Shown piece after piece: positions 1 through 5,056 of a stretch of DNA of 5,056 bases. The stretch spans positions 1 to 5,056 of the forward strand of contig JAKLEK010000121.1 in the NCBI GenBank assembly GCA_022703115.1. The letters are read 5' to 3'. The first letter of the stretch is position 1. Each line of letters opens with the position of its first letter. Source of the stretch: Elusimicrobiota bacterium. GTDB lineage: Bacteria; Elusimicrobiota; Elusimicrobia; Elusimicrobiales; UBA9959. The notes under the pieces were generated by a model, which saw only the letters and a program-made list of their open reading frames with translations, did no database searches and had not been told where the DNA came from. The position numbers were made by a program, and so were the translations under genes.

Positions 1-399
1 CCGGGCTTCATCAACGCCTATTGCGGGACCAGGCCGGAGACCTGCGCGAAGGCTATCGCGGAAATGCTGAGGCAGTTCGGCCTGATGACCGCCGGGAAGG
101 TAACGGAAGAGGAACTGCGCCGGGCGAAGGATTCCGTCGTGAATTCCTTCGTTTTCCGTTTCGCCACCCCGTTCGACATGATAAGCGAACGGGCTCTTTA
201 CGAGCATTACTCCTATAAGCCCCGCTATCTGGACGACTATGTCGGGAATATAGGGAAAGTGGACGCGGACGCGGTGCTGCGCACTTCACGCGAGCTGTTC
301 AGGCCGGACGACGCCACGATACTCGTGATCGGGGACCAGGGAAGGTTCGACCGGCCCCTGTCGGATTTCGGCCCGGTCACGGTCCTGAAAGAGGACTGA
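1..399 (+). CDS. M16 family (insulinase/pitrilysin-like) peptidase, C-terminal part, 5' end outside window
   Basis: The frame is open from base 1 to the TGA at 397-399, giving 132 visible residues; the start lies upstream of the window. What is seen matches the second, non-catalytic half of M16 proteins. There is a PGFINAYCGTRPE segment near residues 1-13, then a vTEEELrrAKdSvvnSFVFRF stretch (about 35-56), ATPFDMISERALYEHY (about 56-72), YkPRYLDDYVgNIgKVDADAVL (about 73-95), and a closing FRPDDATILVIGD strand (about 100-112). In the family this half forms the closing side of the clamshell around the peptide substrate, while the zinc motif HxxEH sits in the N-terminal half, which is not visible here. 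It cannot be decided whether this copy is catalytic or one of the inactive partner subunits. Such proteins often act in the periplasm or envelope, but no signal peptide can be checked. Assignment to M16 is firm; the subfamily is open. Confidence 0.85.
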   Translation, partial: PGFINAYCGTRPETCAKAIAEMLRQFGLMTAGKVTEEELRRAKDSVVNSFVFRFATPFDMISERALYEHYSYKPRYLDDYVGNIGKVDADAVLRTSRELFRPDDATILVIGDQGRFDRPLSDFGPVTVLKED

Positions 400-459
400 C
401 GATCCGTCAGCGAGCCGCGCCCTGAAGAAGCATGTCCCGCCAAAAACCGTTTTTCAACT

Positions 460-468
460 TGATATAAT
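460..468 (+). promoter_or_regulatory. Extended -10 promoter element for the downstream radical SAM gene
   Basis: The gap after the peptidase gene contains TGATATAAT: a TG at 460-461, one spacer base, and a perfect TATAAT hexamer at 463-468. This is the classical sigma-70-type extended -10 element, which can work without a good -35 box; no TTGACA-like box is seen 16-18 bases upstream (around 440-446). Transcription would normally begin 6-8 bases after the hexamer, at about 474-477. The ATG of the next gene is at 477, so the transcript would have almost no 5' leader. The AT-rich patch stands out in a GC-rich region. The element itself is seen directly; its activity is inferred. Confidence 0.72.
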
Positions 469-476
469 AAAAAGAC

Positions 477-2003
477 ATGAAGAAGTACGATTGTCTCCTC
501 ATAAATCCGCGTCCATACCACTATTCCAAGGCCCAGAAGACTACCCCTTACATGCCGGCCGGGCTGCTCTCCATCGCCAGCGTCCTTAAAAACGCCGGAT
601 CCGAACCGTTCGTGCTGGACATGATCGCGGAAGACGACCCGATAAGGACGCTGTCCGCCTTCATGGGCGCGTCGCCTCAAAGCGTACGGCTGGTGGGCTT
701 CACGGTGATGACAACCCAGATACATCACGCGGCCGAACTATCAAGATATATCAAGGCGACGTTCCCGGGCGTAAGCGTGATCTGGGGCGGCATACATCCC
801 TCGCTTTTTCCGGAGGGAGTGCTGCGCGAAAAGCTGGCTGATTTCGTCTGCACGGGGGAAGGGGAGTACGCGGCGAGCGAACTGCTCTCGGCTCTTAAGG
901 ACGGCTCCGACCCGCGCAAGGTGCGGGGACTCCATTTCCTGGCCGGGGACGAGCTCATTTTCACCGGCAGCAGGGAACCGAACGACCTGGACGCGCTTCC
1001 GTTCCTGAACTTCGATCTGATCGACTACTCCAATTACAGAGCGCGCAAGGTGTTCAGAGGCTCGGAGCACCTGGACGTGCGAGCAGGCATAGTCATATCC
1101 AGCGTGGGCTGCCCCTATCGCTGCACGTTCTGCGTGAACGTGAACAAAAAGCTGGCCCGCGGTTCCTACAGGAGCAAATCCGCGAGCCGGCTGGCGGACG
1201 AGATAGAGTTCCTCATCGCCAGGCACGGCATCGACTATTTTGATTTTCTCGACGAGAATTTTTTTGTCAGAAGGTCCCATCCGGAGGAGTTCGTACGGGA
1301 GGTCGGCCGGCGGGGGCTGAAGTTCAGATGGAACACCAACATCAGGGCTGACGCTTTCGACCGCGGCCTTATCGACGACCCGCTGCTGGGCAGGCTGGCC
1401 GAAGCCGGCCTGTATTATCTGGGCATAGGAGCGGAATCAGCCTCGCAGAGGATCCTGGACAAACTCAAGAAGGACATCACGGCCGCGCAGATATCCGCCA
1501 CCGTGCGGCGCGTTCTGGCTCGCGGCATAGGCGCTTCTCTGTCTTTCATGATGGGCATCCCGGGGGAGACAAAGGAAGACGTATCCGCCACCCTGCGCCT
1601 TATACGAGAATTGCGCGCGCTCGGCGGCAAGGTCTCCATAATCGGCCCCCAGGTTTTCCGCCCCTATCCTGGAGGAGAGCTTTACGACGAATGCGTCTCC
1701 AGTTACGGTTACGCCCCTCCGAACAGCGTTACCGCGTGGGGAGATTCCGTGGACCCGCTTACCGGGTTCGAGGACATAGACAATCTGCCCTGGATAACGG
1801 ACAAGAATTTCATAAAAAAGGTCGCTTTCTATATGGAGTTCGCCAACATCAACATCGACGTACTGCGTTTCGGACCCATGAAGCGGCTGATCTTCCTTTT
1901 TCTGAAAGCGGTGGCCGACTTCAGGATCCGGCACGGATTCTGGGCCTTCACGCTGGAAATGTTCCTGATCCTTAGGTACAAGAAGGTGAGGGCCGCGGCG
2001 TAG
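477..2003 (+). CDS. B12-binding-domain radical SAM enzyme (function unknown)
   Basis: The protein has 508 residues. Residues 1-140 look like a cobalamin-binding Rossmann-like domain: an opening LLINPRPY strand, PAGLLSIASVLKNAG (27-41), WGGIHPSLFPE (103-113) and the GEGE turn (127-130). No DxHxxG motif is seen, as in other radical SAM enzymes that bind B12 without a histidine ligand. The radical SAM core follows, with CxxxCxxC at Cys212, Cys216 and Cys219 for the [4Fe-4S] cluster, GIGAES (316-321) as the SAM-contacting strand, and MMGIPGET (358-365). A PQVFRPYPGGELY segment (391-403) marks the end of the barrel. The tail (about 468-500) is hydrophobic and basic and may touch the membrane. The family includes C- and P-methylases and ring-forming enzymes; the substrate here is unknown. 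The ATG at 477 gives the expected N-terminus for the family but has no Shine-Dalgarno sequence; see the promoter at 460. It appears to be transcribed alone and is convergent with the thioesterase gene. Confidence 0.92.
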   Translation: MKKYDCLLINPRPYHYSKAQKTTPYMPAGLLSIASVLKNAGSEPFVLDMIAEDDPIRTLSAFMGASPQSVRLVGFTVMTTQIHHAAELSRYIKATFPGVSVIWGGIHPSLFPEGVLREKLADFVCTGEGEYAASELLSALKDGSDPRKVRGLHFLAGDELIFTGSREPNDLDALPFLNFDLIDYSNYRARKVFRGSEHLDVRAGIVISSVGCPYRCTFCVNVNKKLARGSYRSKSASRLADEIEFLIARHGIDYFDFLDENFFVRRSHPEEFVREVGRRGLKFRWNTNIRADAFDRGLIDDPLLGRLAEAGLYYLGIGAESASQRILDKLKKDITAAQISATVRRVLARGIGASLSFMMGIPGETKEDVSATLRLIRELRALGGKVSIIGPQVFRPYPGGELYDECVSSYGYAPPNSVTAWGDSVDPLTGFEDIDNLPWITDKNFIKKVAFYMEFANINIDVLRFGPMKRLIFLFLKAVADFRIRHGFWAFTLEMFLILRYKKVRAAA

Positions 2004-2018
2004 GGCACACGGCCTCAT

Positions 2019-2036
2019 GCGGCGCCGCGGCCGCGG
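2019..2036. repeat. Two overlapping GC-only palindromes in the convergent gap
   Basis: GCGGCGCCGC (2019-2028) and CCGCGGCCGCGG (2025-2036) are each perfect palindromes and share four bases. GCGGC at 2019-2023 can also pair with GCCGC at 2030-2034 around a six-base loop. They lie between two genes that end face to face (stops at 2001-2003 and 2066-2068), where a bidirectional terminator would be expected. No T-tract follows on either strand, so this is not a standard intrinsic terminator. Chance is a real alternative in GC-rich DNA. Confidence 0.4.
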
Positions 2037-2065
2037 GGTATCCGGGGAAGTACGGGCCTCTGCCG

Positions 2066-2455
2066 CTAGCTCCCGGAGCTCTTCAGCGCGGCAAGGAGTT
2101 CGGGCGGCATCTCGCGCACTCCTAGATCGGACCCGACGCAGACCATGTCGGTCACGGCCTTCGAAAGCAGGCGCCCGTCCTGGTTCTTTATCTCGTAAGC
2201 GAAACGTATCCGCACCGGACTGCTCTCCACGACCCAGGTCCTGATATCCAGCGTGTCCCCGTAAACGGCCGGGAACTTGTAGTCTATCTCCTGACGGCGC
2301 ACCACGAACATCACACCGCGGCCCATAAGGTCCTTCACGGAGAAACCGTTATTCTCCAGATATTCGCTGCGCGCCTCTTCCAGGAATTTCAGGTAGTTGC
2401 CGTAATAGACCACCCCGCCGCAGTCGGTATCGTGATAGTAGATCTTTTTCTTCAT
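2066..2455 (-). CDS. ybgC: YbgC/FadM-type hotdog acyl-CoA thioesterase
   Basis: The protein has 129 residues, the normal length for a single-hotdog 4-hydroxybenzoyl-CoA thioesterase-like enzyme. The N-terminus carries the family signature YYHDTDCGGVVYYGNYLKFLEEAR (6-29), with Asp11 as the likely catalytic acid and the long hotdog helix beginning near residue 20. The strands RQEIDYKFPAVYGDTLDIRTWV (54-75) and VRIRFAYEIKNQDGRLLSKAVTDMVCV (81-107) complete the fold. The family hydrolyses acyl-CoA or acyl-ACP thioesters in the cytoplasm; in proteobacteria YbgC is tied to the Tol-Pal cluster and phospholipid metabolism. No tol genes are visible here. The gene starts 19 bases after the radical SAM stop on the same strand. 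A GGGGGAG sequence lies three bases before the ATG, a usable though close ribosome-binding site. It is the last gene of the visible operon. The enzyme class is firm; orthology with E. coli YbgC and the natural acyl substrate are inferred. Confidence 0.9.
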   Translation of the reverse strand: MKKKIYYHDTDCGGVVYYGNYLKFLEEARSEYLENNGFSVKDLMGRGVMFVVRRQEIDYKFPAVYGDTLDIRTWVVESSPVRIRFAYEIKNQDGRLLSKAVTDMVCVGSDLGVREMPPELLAALKSSGS

Positions 2456-2474
2456 CCTCTCCCCCGTGGAACGC

Positions 2475-3875
2475 TCACCACCTGGTCCTCAGTACCCGCC
2501 CTACGTCGCGCAGCAGAGTGCCGCCCTTGAGGCTTTTCACGAACCTTCTTGCCATATACCGCGGCCTGAAATAGAAGCGGCGGTAAAAAGAGTTGAAATA
2601 CCGGTCTACCACGGCCCAGTCGAGGTTCGGGTGCCGGTAGATGCGGTTCATCGGCATGTAGAGATTGTACTTGCTCCAGTCCTTGGTCAGTATCCGGCCG
2701 TCCCGGTCCAGTGAATCGAAGAGCGGGGTGGAGGGAAGAGGGGTCGTGATGCTCACCTTGGCCCAGTCGAGGTCCAGTGAACAGGCGAAATCGATGGTCT
2801 CCCGCATGGTCCGCTCCGTTTCGCCCGGCAGCGCGAACATGAAGAAACCGCAGGTCTCAAGACCGGCCGACGACGCCATGGAGACGGCCGACCTCACCTG
2901 TTCGATCGTGATCCCCTTGCCGATAGCGTCGAGTATCGCCTGGCTGCCGGTCTCTATGCCGAAATAGACCCGGTAGCAGCCGGCCCGGGCCATCAGTGAG
3001 AACATCTCCGGATCGCCCCTGTCCACGCGTATCCCCGTTACCGTTGCCCAGGGGAAATCCAGCCCCTCGGCTATGATGCCGCGGCAGATGGCCTTGACCC
3101 TTTCCACGTCGGTGGAGAACATGTCGTCCACTATATGGATCTCGCGGAACCCGAGCCGGAGCATCGCCCGGATCTCGGCCAGCACCCTCTCCGGAGATTT
3201 CGGCCGGAAGTTCCTTCCGAACACCCCGTGATTGCAGAAGCAGCAGTTGAACGGACACCCCCTGCTGGTCTCCAGCCATCCCGCGGGGCTTTTCCTGGCC
3301 ATCACGTCCGAGATATCGTAGCGCGAGACGTCGTACAGTTCCCAGGCGGGCAGCGGCAGGGAGTCGAGGTCCGAGATAGGCGGCCGCCTGGGGTTGGACA
3401 GCACGCGCCCGTCCTTCTTGTACGATATCCCGTTTATAACGGCCGGGTCCTTCCCGGACAGGATCTCGGGCAGGGACAGGTCGCCTTCGCCTACGACCAC
3501 TATGTCCAGGTCCGTGGAGGAAAGCGTATCCTCGGGCAGGGCCGACGCGTGCGCGCCGCCGGCTATGAGCGTTATCCCGGGAAATTCCTTCTTGATCAAA
3601 GCGGCCAGCGAGCGCATCACCCCGAACAACGGGGTCACGAAAGTTATGCCGGCGAAACCGGGGGCAAAGTCCTTCAGAGCGCGGCGCAGGGCCGTCTCAG
3701 GGTCCGGTTCCAGGTTCAGGTCCAGGATCCTGGCCTCGCCTCCGGCGGCGGCGACCGCGCCCGCCAGGCAGGCCATGGCGAGAGAAGGGGACGCCGGTAC
3801 CGCCTCCTTTACCTTGGAGTCCTTGTATATCGTCTCCCGGAAAGGAGGTATTATAAGCAGTATCTTAGACTTCAT
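2475..3875 (-). CDS. B12-binding-domain radical SAM enzyme (function unknown)
   Basis: The protein has 466 residues. The cobalamin-binding-type domain spans about 1-140: KILLIIPPF at the N-terminus, PSLAMACLAGAVAAAG (30-45), LIAGGAHASALPE (103-115) and VVGEGD (127-132). Like the plus-strand homologue it lacks a DxHxxG histidine motif. The radical SAM core has TSRGCPFNCCFC (203-214), with Cys207, Cys211 and Cys214 as cluster ligands and an extra Cys212 beside them. It continues with IHIVDDMF (246-253), VYFGIETGSQ (303-312) and MFALPGET (346-353). The region after about 390 is rich in Tyr, Arg and Trp (YRRFYFRPRYMARR, 431-444) and resembles no domain I can name. Its start codon lies inside the end of the methyltransferase gene (11-base overlap), with only a weak GAGAGGG ribosome-binding site, so translation is probably coupled. 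Known relatives include anaerobic Mg-protoporphyrin cyclase and the hopanoid methylases, but I see no basis for choosing one. A lipid or sugar-lipid substrate fits the neighbours. Confidence 0.92.
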   Translation of the reverse strand: MKSKILLIIPPFRETIYKDSKVKEAVPASPSLAMACLAGAVAAAGGEARILDLNLEPDPETALRRALKDFAPGFAGITFVTPLFGVMRSLAALIKKEFPGITLIAGGAHASALPEDTLSSTDLDIVVVGEGDLSLPEILSGKDPAVINGISYKKDGRVLSNPRRPPISDLDSLPLPAWELYDVSRYDISDVMARKSPAGWLETSRGCPFNCCFCNHGVFGRNFRPKSPERVLAEIRAMLRLGFREIHIVDDMFSTDVERVKAICRGIIAEGLDFPWATVTGIRVDRGDPEMFSLMARAGCYRVYFGIETGSQAILDAIGKGITIEQVRSAVSMASSAGLETCGFFMFALPGETERTMRETIDFACSLDLDWAKVSITTPLPSTPLFDSLDRDGRILTKDWSKYNLYMPMNRIYRHPNLDWAVVDRYFNSFYRRFYFRPRYMARRFVKSLKGGTLLRDVGRVLRTRW

Positions 3876-4809
3876 GCGCCCTCTCGCAGACCGCGTCCAT
3901 CGAACCGGACCGCCCAGCCAAAGCCGCCGCGAAGGCCAGCGCGGAAGACAGGGGGAGCAGCGCCGGGATGAGAAGCGCGTGGCACGCGATGGTCAGCGCG
4001 TACCGTCCGGCCGTCATCTTTCGCCTGTAATCGGTTCCGCGCTTCAGGGAATAATACAGGAAGTTGCGCTCGCAGAACAAATTCAACAGGGTCTGGAACA
4101 TTCCGAACACCCCGTAAAGACCGAAAGAGAAGGACAGCGAGCGCAGCCGCAGCCCGCTCTTCCCGAGGACCAGTTCCAGCGAACGGGGGGTGTAGTGGAG
4201 CACATGCCTCGGAGCGTCCAGGTGGAACCATTCGGCGCCGCCGAAGCCGGCCTCCCAGCTGTCGAAATTGGGCACGCTTATGAATATCCGCCCGCCGGCG
4301 TCCAGCCGCTCCGAGAGAGCTCCGAGCTCCTTCACCGGGGAGTCCATATGCTCCAGCACGTGCCACAGCGTTGCCAGCCCGTACCGCGCGCCGGGCGGGA
4401 GCTCATTCAACGAACGCCTCACGGAAGCGGAGGAGGACGCGTAGTTCGGCTCTATACCGGCGGCGTCCACTCCGCGGCCGCGCGCGTATTCCACGAACTC
4501 ACCGTTGCCGCAGCCGTAGTCCAGCAGGGTCCCGCTTCCCAGCTCGCGTTCGATCCTTCGGAAGCGATGGGCGAGAAAAAGCAACCTGAGACGCGCCACC
4601 CAGCCGCCTTTACCGGGCCCTTTCTCCGGCGCGTGATAATCCGTGGAGTACAGCACCGATAGCTCCGACCCGGTCGGCGGCGGGTCGGTGAGCCCCAGGC
4701 CGCAGCCGGGACATTTCAGGACCCTGAAATCCTTGGCCAGAAGCCCGTCGGGGGACGAGACGGTAAGTACCGGGACGGGGCCCGGCGAATCACACGCGGG
4801 ACAGTTCAT
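3865..4809 (-). CDS. Class I SAM-dependent methyltransferase with N-terminal zinc ribbon and hydrophobic C-terminus
   Basis: The protein has 314 residues. CPAC (3-6) and CPGC (33-36) form a four-cysteine zinc ribbon. A class I methyltransferase domain follows: motif I LLDYGCGNGEFV (95-106) binds SAM, the acidic strand-2 end is GIEPNY (118-123), and ATLWHVLEHMDSP (146-158) and RIFISVPNFDSW (174-185) are typical of the UbiG-like/Methyltransf_23 group. The segment EWFHLDAPRHVLHYTPRSL (193-211) matches relatives that act on sugars or lipid-linked intermediates. After the domain, LYGVFGMFQTLLNLF (231-245) and a strongly hydrophobic stretch at about 271-298 suggest membrane attachment. The ATG at 4807-4809 starts just before the first zinc-ribbon Cys and has no Shine-Dalgarno sequence. 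It sits 20 bases inside the preceding glycosyltransferase gene, so translational coupling is likely. The stop overlaps the start of the radical SAM gene. The family is secure; O-, N- or C-methylation and the substrate are unknown. Confidence 0.9.
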   Translation of the reverse strand: MNCPACDSPGPVPVLTVSSPDGLLAKDFRVLKCPGCGLGLTDPPPTGSELSVLYSTDYHAPEKGPGKGGWVARLRLLFLAHRFRRIERELGSGTLLDYGCGNGEFVEYARGRGVDAAGIEPNYASSSASVRRSLNELPPGARYGLATLWHVLEHMDSPVKELGALSERLDAGGRIFISVPNFDSWEAGFGGAEWFHLDAPRHVLHYTPRSLELVLGKSGLRLRSLSFSFGLYGVFGMFQTLLNLFCERNFLYYSLKRGTDYRRKMTAGRYALTIACHALLIPALLPLSSALAFAAALAGRSGSMDAVCERAHEV

Positions 4810-5056
4810 AATCGCGGAACCAGGACCTGACCCTGTACCCCAGGATGAGCCTTATCATGCCGAAACCCAGCAGCACGGCGTTGAACATGTTCTTCGTGCC
4901 CATGGACTTGCCCACCCGCTCCCTGTAGTTCACCGGGATCTCTATGCTGCGCAGGCCCGTGAGTTTCGCCAGCATGACCATTTCCGGGTTGAAGCAGGAG
5001 CCGGTCACCGTGAACAGCGGCTCCATCCTGCGCAGGGCTTCGGCGCTCATCAGCCT
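4790..5056 (-). CDS. Family 2 glycosyltransferase (dolichol-phosphate mannosyltransferase-like), C-terminal part
   Basis: The frame is open from the right window edge to the TGA at 4790-4792, giving 88 visible residues, so the N-terminus with the nucleotide-sugar-binding DxD region is missing. The first visible residues, RLMSAEALRRMEPL, match the end of the conserved GFRLMSREAL-type segment of DPM1-like GT2 enzymes. These are followed by a G-C-FNPEMVMLAKLTGLRSIEIPVNYRERVGKSMGT stretch corresponding to the family's EvPv-Y-R--GkS motif near the active-site lid. A hydrophobic segment (MFNAVLLGFGMIRLILG, about residues 55-71) and a basic, aromatic tail end the protein. The Met at 5048-5050 is internal, not the start. 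Members transfer a sugar from a nucleotide donor to polyprenyl phosphate or a lipid-linked acceptor at the cytoplasmic membrane. It is the first visible gene of the minus-strand operon and overlaps the methyltransferase gene by 20 bases. Confidence 0.85.
   Translation of the reverse strand, partial: RLMSAEALRRMEPLFTVTGSCFNPEMVMLAKLTGLRSIEIPVNYRERVGKSMGTKNMFNAVLLGFGMIRLILGYRVRSWFRDYELSRV

Noticed and set aside
442..454. AAAAA-CCG-TTTTT inverted repeat as a terminator for the peptidase gene
   Set aside because: A five-pair A-T stem with a three-base loop is too weak to end transcription, and no GC-rich stem directly precedes the T run.
237..728. A 163-codon minus-strand open frame spanning the peptidase end, the promoter gap and the radical SAM start
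   Set aside because: It opposes two well-supported genes and the promoter region, shows no family motif, and is compositionally like a shadow frame.
3843..3876. AGGAGG followed by a plus-strand ATG at 3874
   Set aside because: The spacing of about 25 bases is too long for a ribosome-binding site, and the sequence is the antisense of the start of the second radical SAM gene.
3135..3971. A 278-codon plus-strand open frame
   Set aside because: It is antisense to the second radical SAM gene, with Arg/Gly/Gln-rich low-complexity content and no recognisable motif.
3394..4662. A 422-codon plus-strand open frame
   Set aside because: It runs antisense to the radical SAM and methyltransferase genes, both of which have clear family motifs. 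Its translation is rich in Arg, Gly, Pro and Gln without any domain, as expected for a shadow frame in GC-rich DNA.
5048..5050. ATG at 5048-5050 as the start of the right-edge glycosyltransferase
   Set aside because: The frame stays open to the window edge, and the residues before and after it (RLM-SAEAL) fit the middle of a conserved family segment, so this Met is internal.

Overview
The window is a GC-rich (roughly 60% by eye), tightly packed bacterial chromosome segment. It holds six protein-coding genes, two of them cut by the window edges. Free use of ATA (Ile) and AGG (Arg) codons in a GC-rich background, together with paired B12-type radical SAM genes, a two-domain-type M16 peptidase and a DPM1-like glycosyltransferase, suggests an environmental lineage of the Elusimicrobiota / Omnitrophota / deltaproteobacterial kind. 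This is a low-confidence inference, because there is no rRNA or marker gene. I see no tRNA, rRNA, CRISPR array, insertion sequence or phage gene, and no gene-free stretch longer than about 80 bases.

Left part, plus strand: the C-terminal 132 residues of an M16 (pitrilysin/insulinase-like) peptidase end at 399. A 77-base gap follows. It carries a perfect extended -10 promoter element (TGATATAAT, 460-468) only 8 bases before the ATG of a 508-residue cobalamin-binding-type radical SAM enzyme (477-2003). That gene is probably read from a leaderless or nearly leaderless mRNA.

Middle: a 62-base convergent gap (2004-2065) with two overlapping all-GC palindromes separates the plus-strand genes from a minus-strand gene run.

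Right part, minus strand, in transcription order: the C-terminus of a DPM1-like family 2 glycosyltransferase (4790 to beyond 5056), a zinc-ribbon class I methyltransferase with a hydrophobic tail (3865-4809), a second cobalamin-binding-type radical SAM enzyme (2475-3875), and a YbgC-type hotdog acyl-CoA thioesterase (2066-2455). The first two junctions overlap by 20 and 11 bases and the third has a 19-base gap, so this is very likely one operon with translational coupling. Its promoter lies outside the window.

The glycosyltransferase, methyltransferase and radical SAM genes look like a small modification cassette acting on a polyprenyl-linked sugar, lipid or other envelope-associated metabolite. 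The actual substrate cannot be read from the sequence. No wholly new system is evident. The best leads are the coupled glycosyltransferase-methyltransferase-radical SAM cassette and the leaderless promoter.
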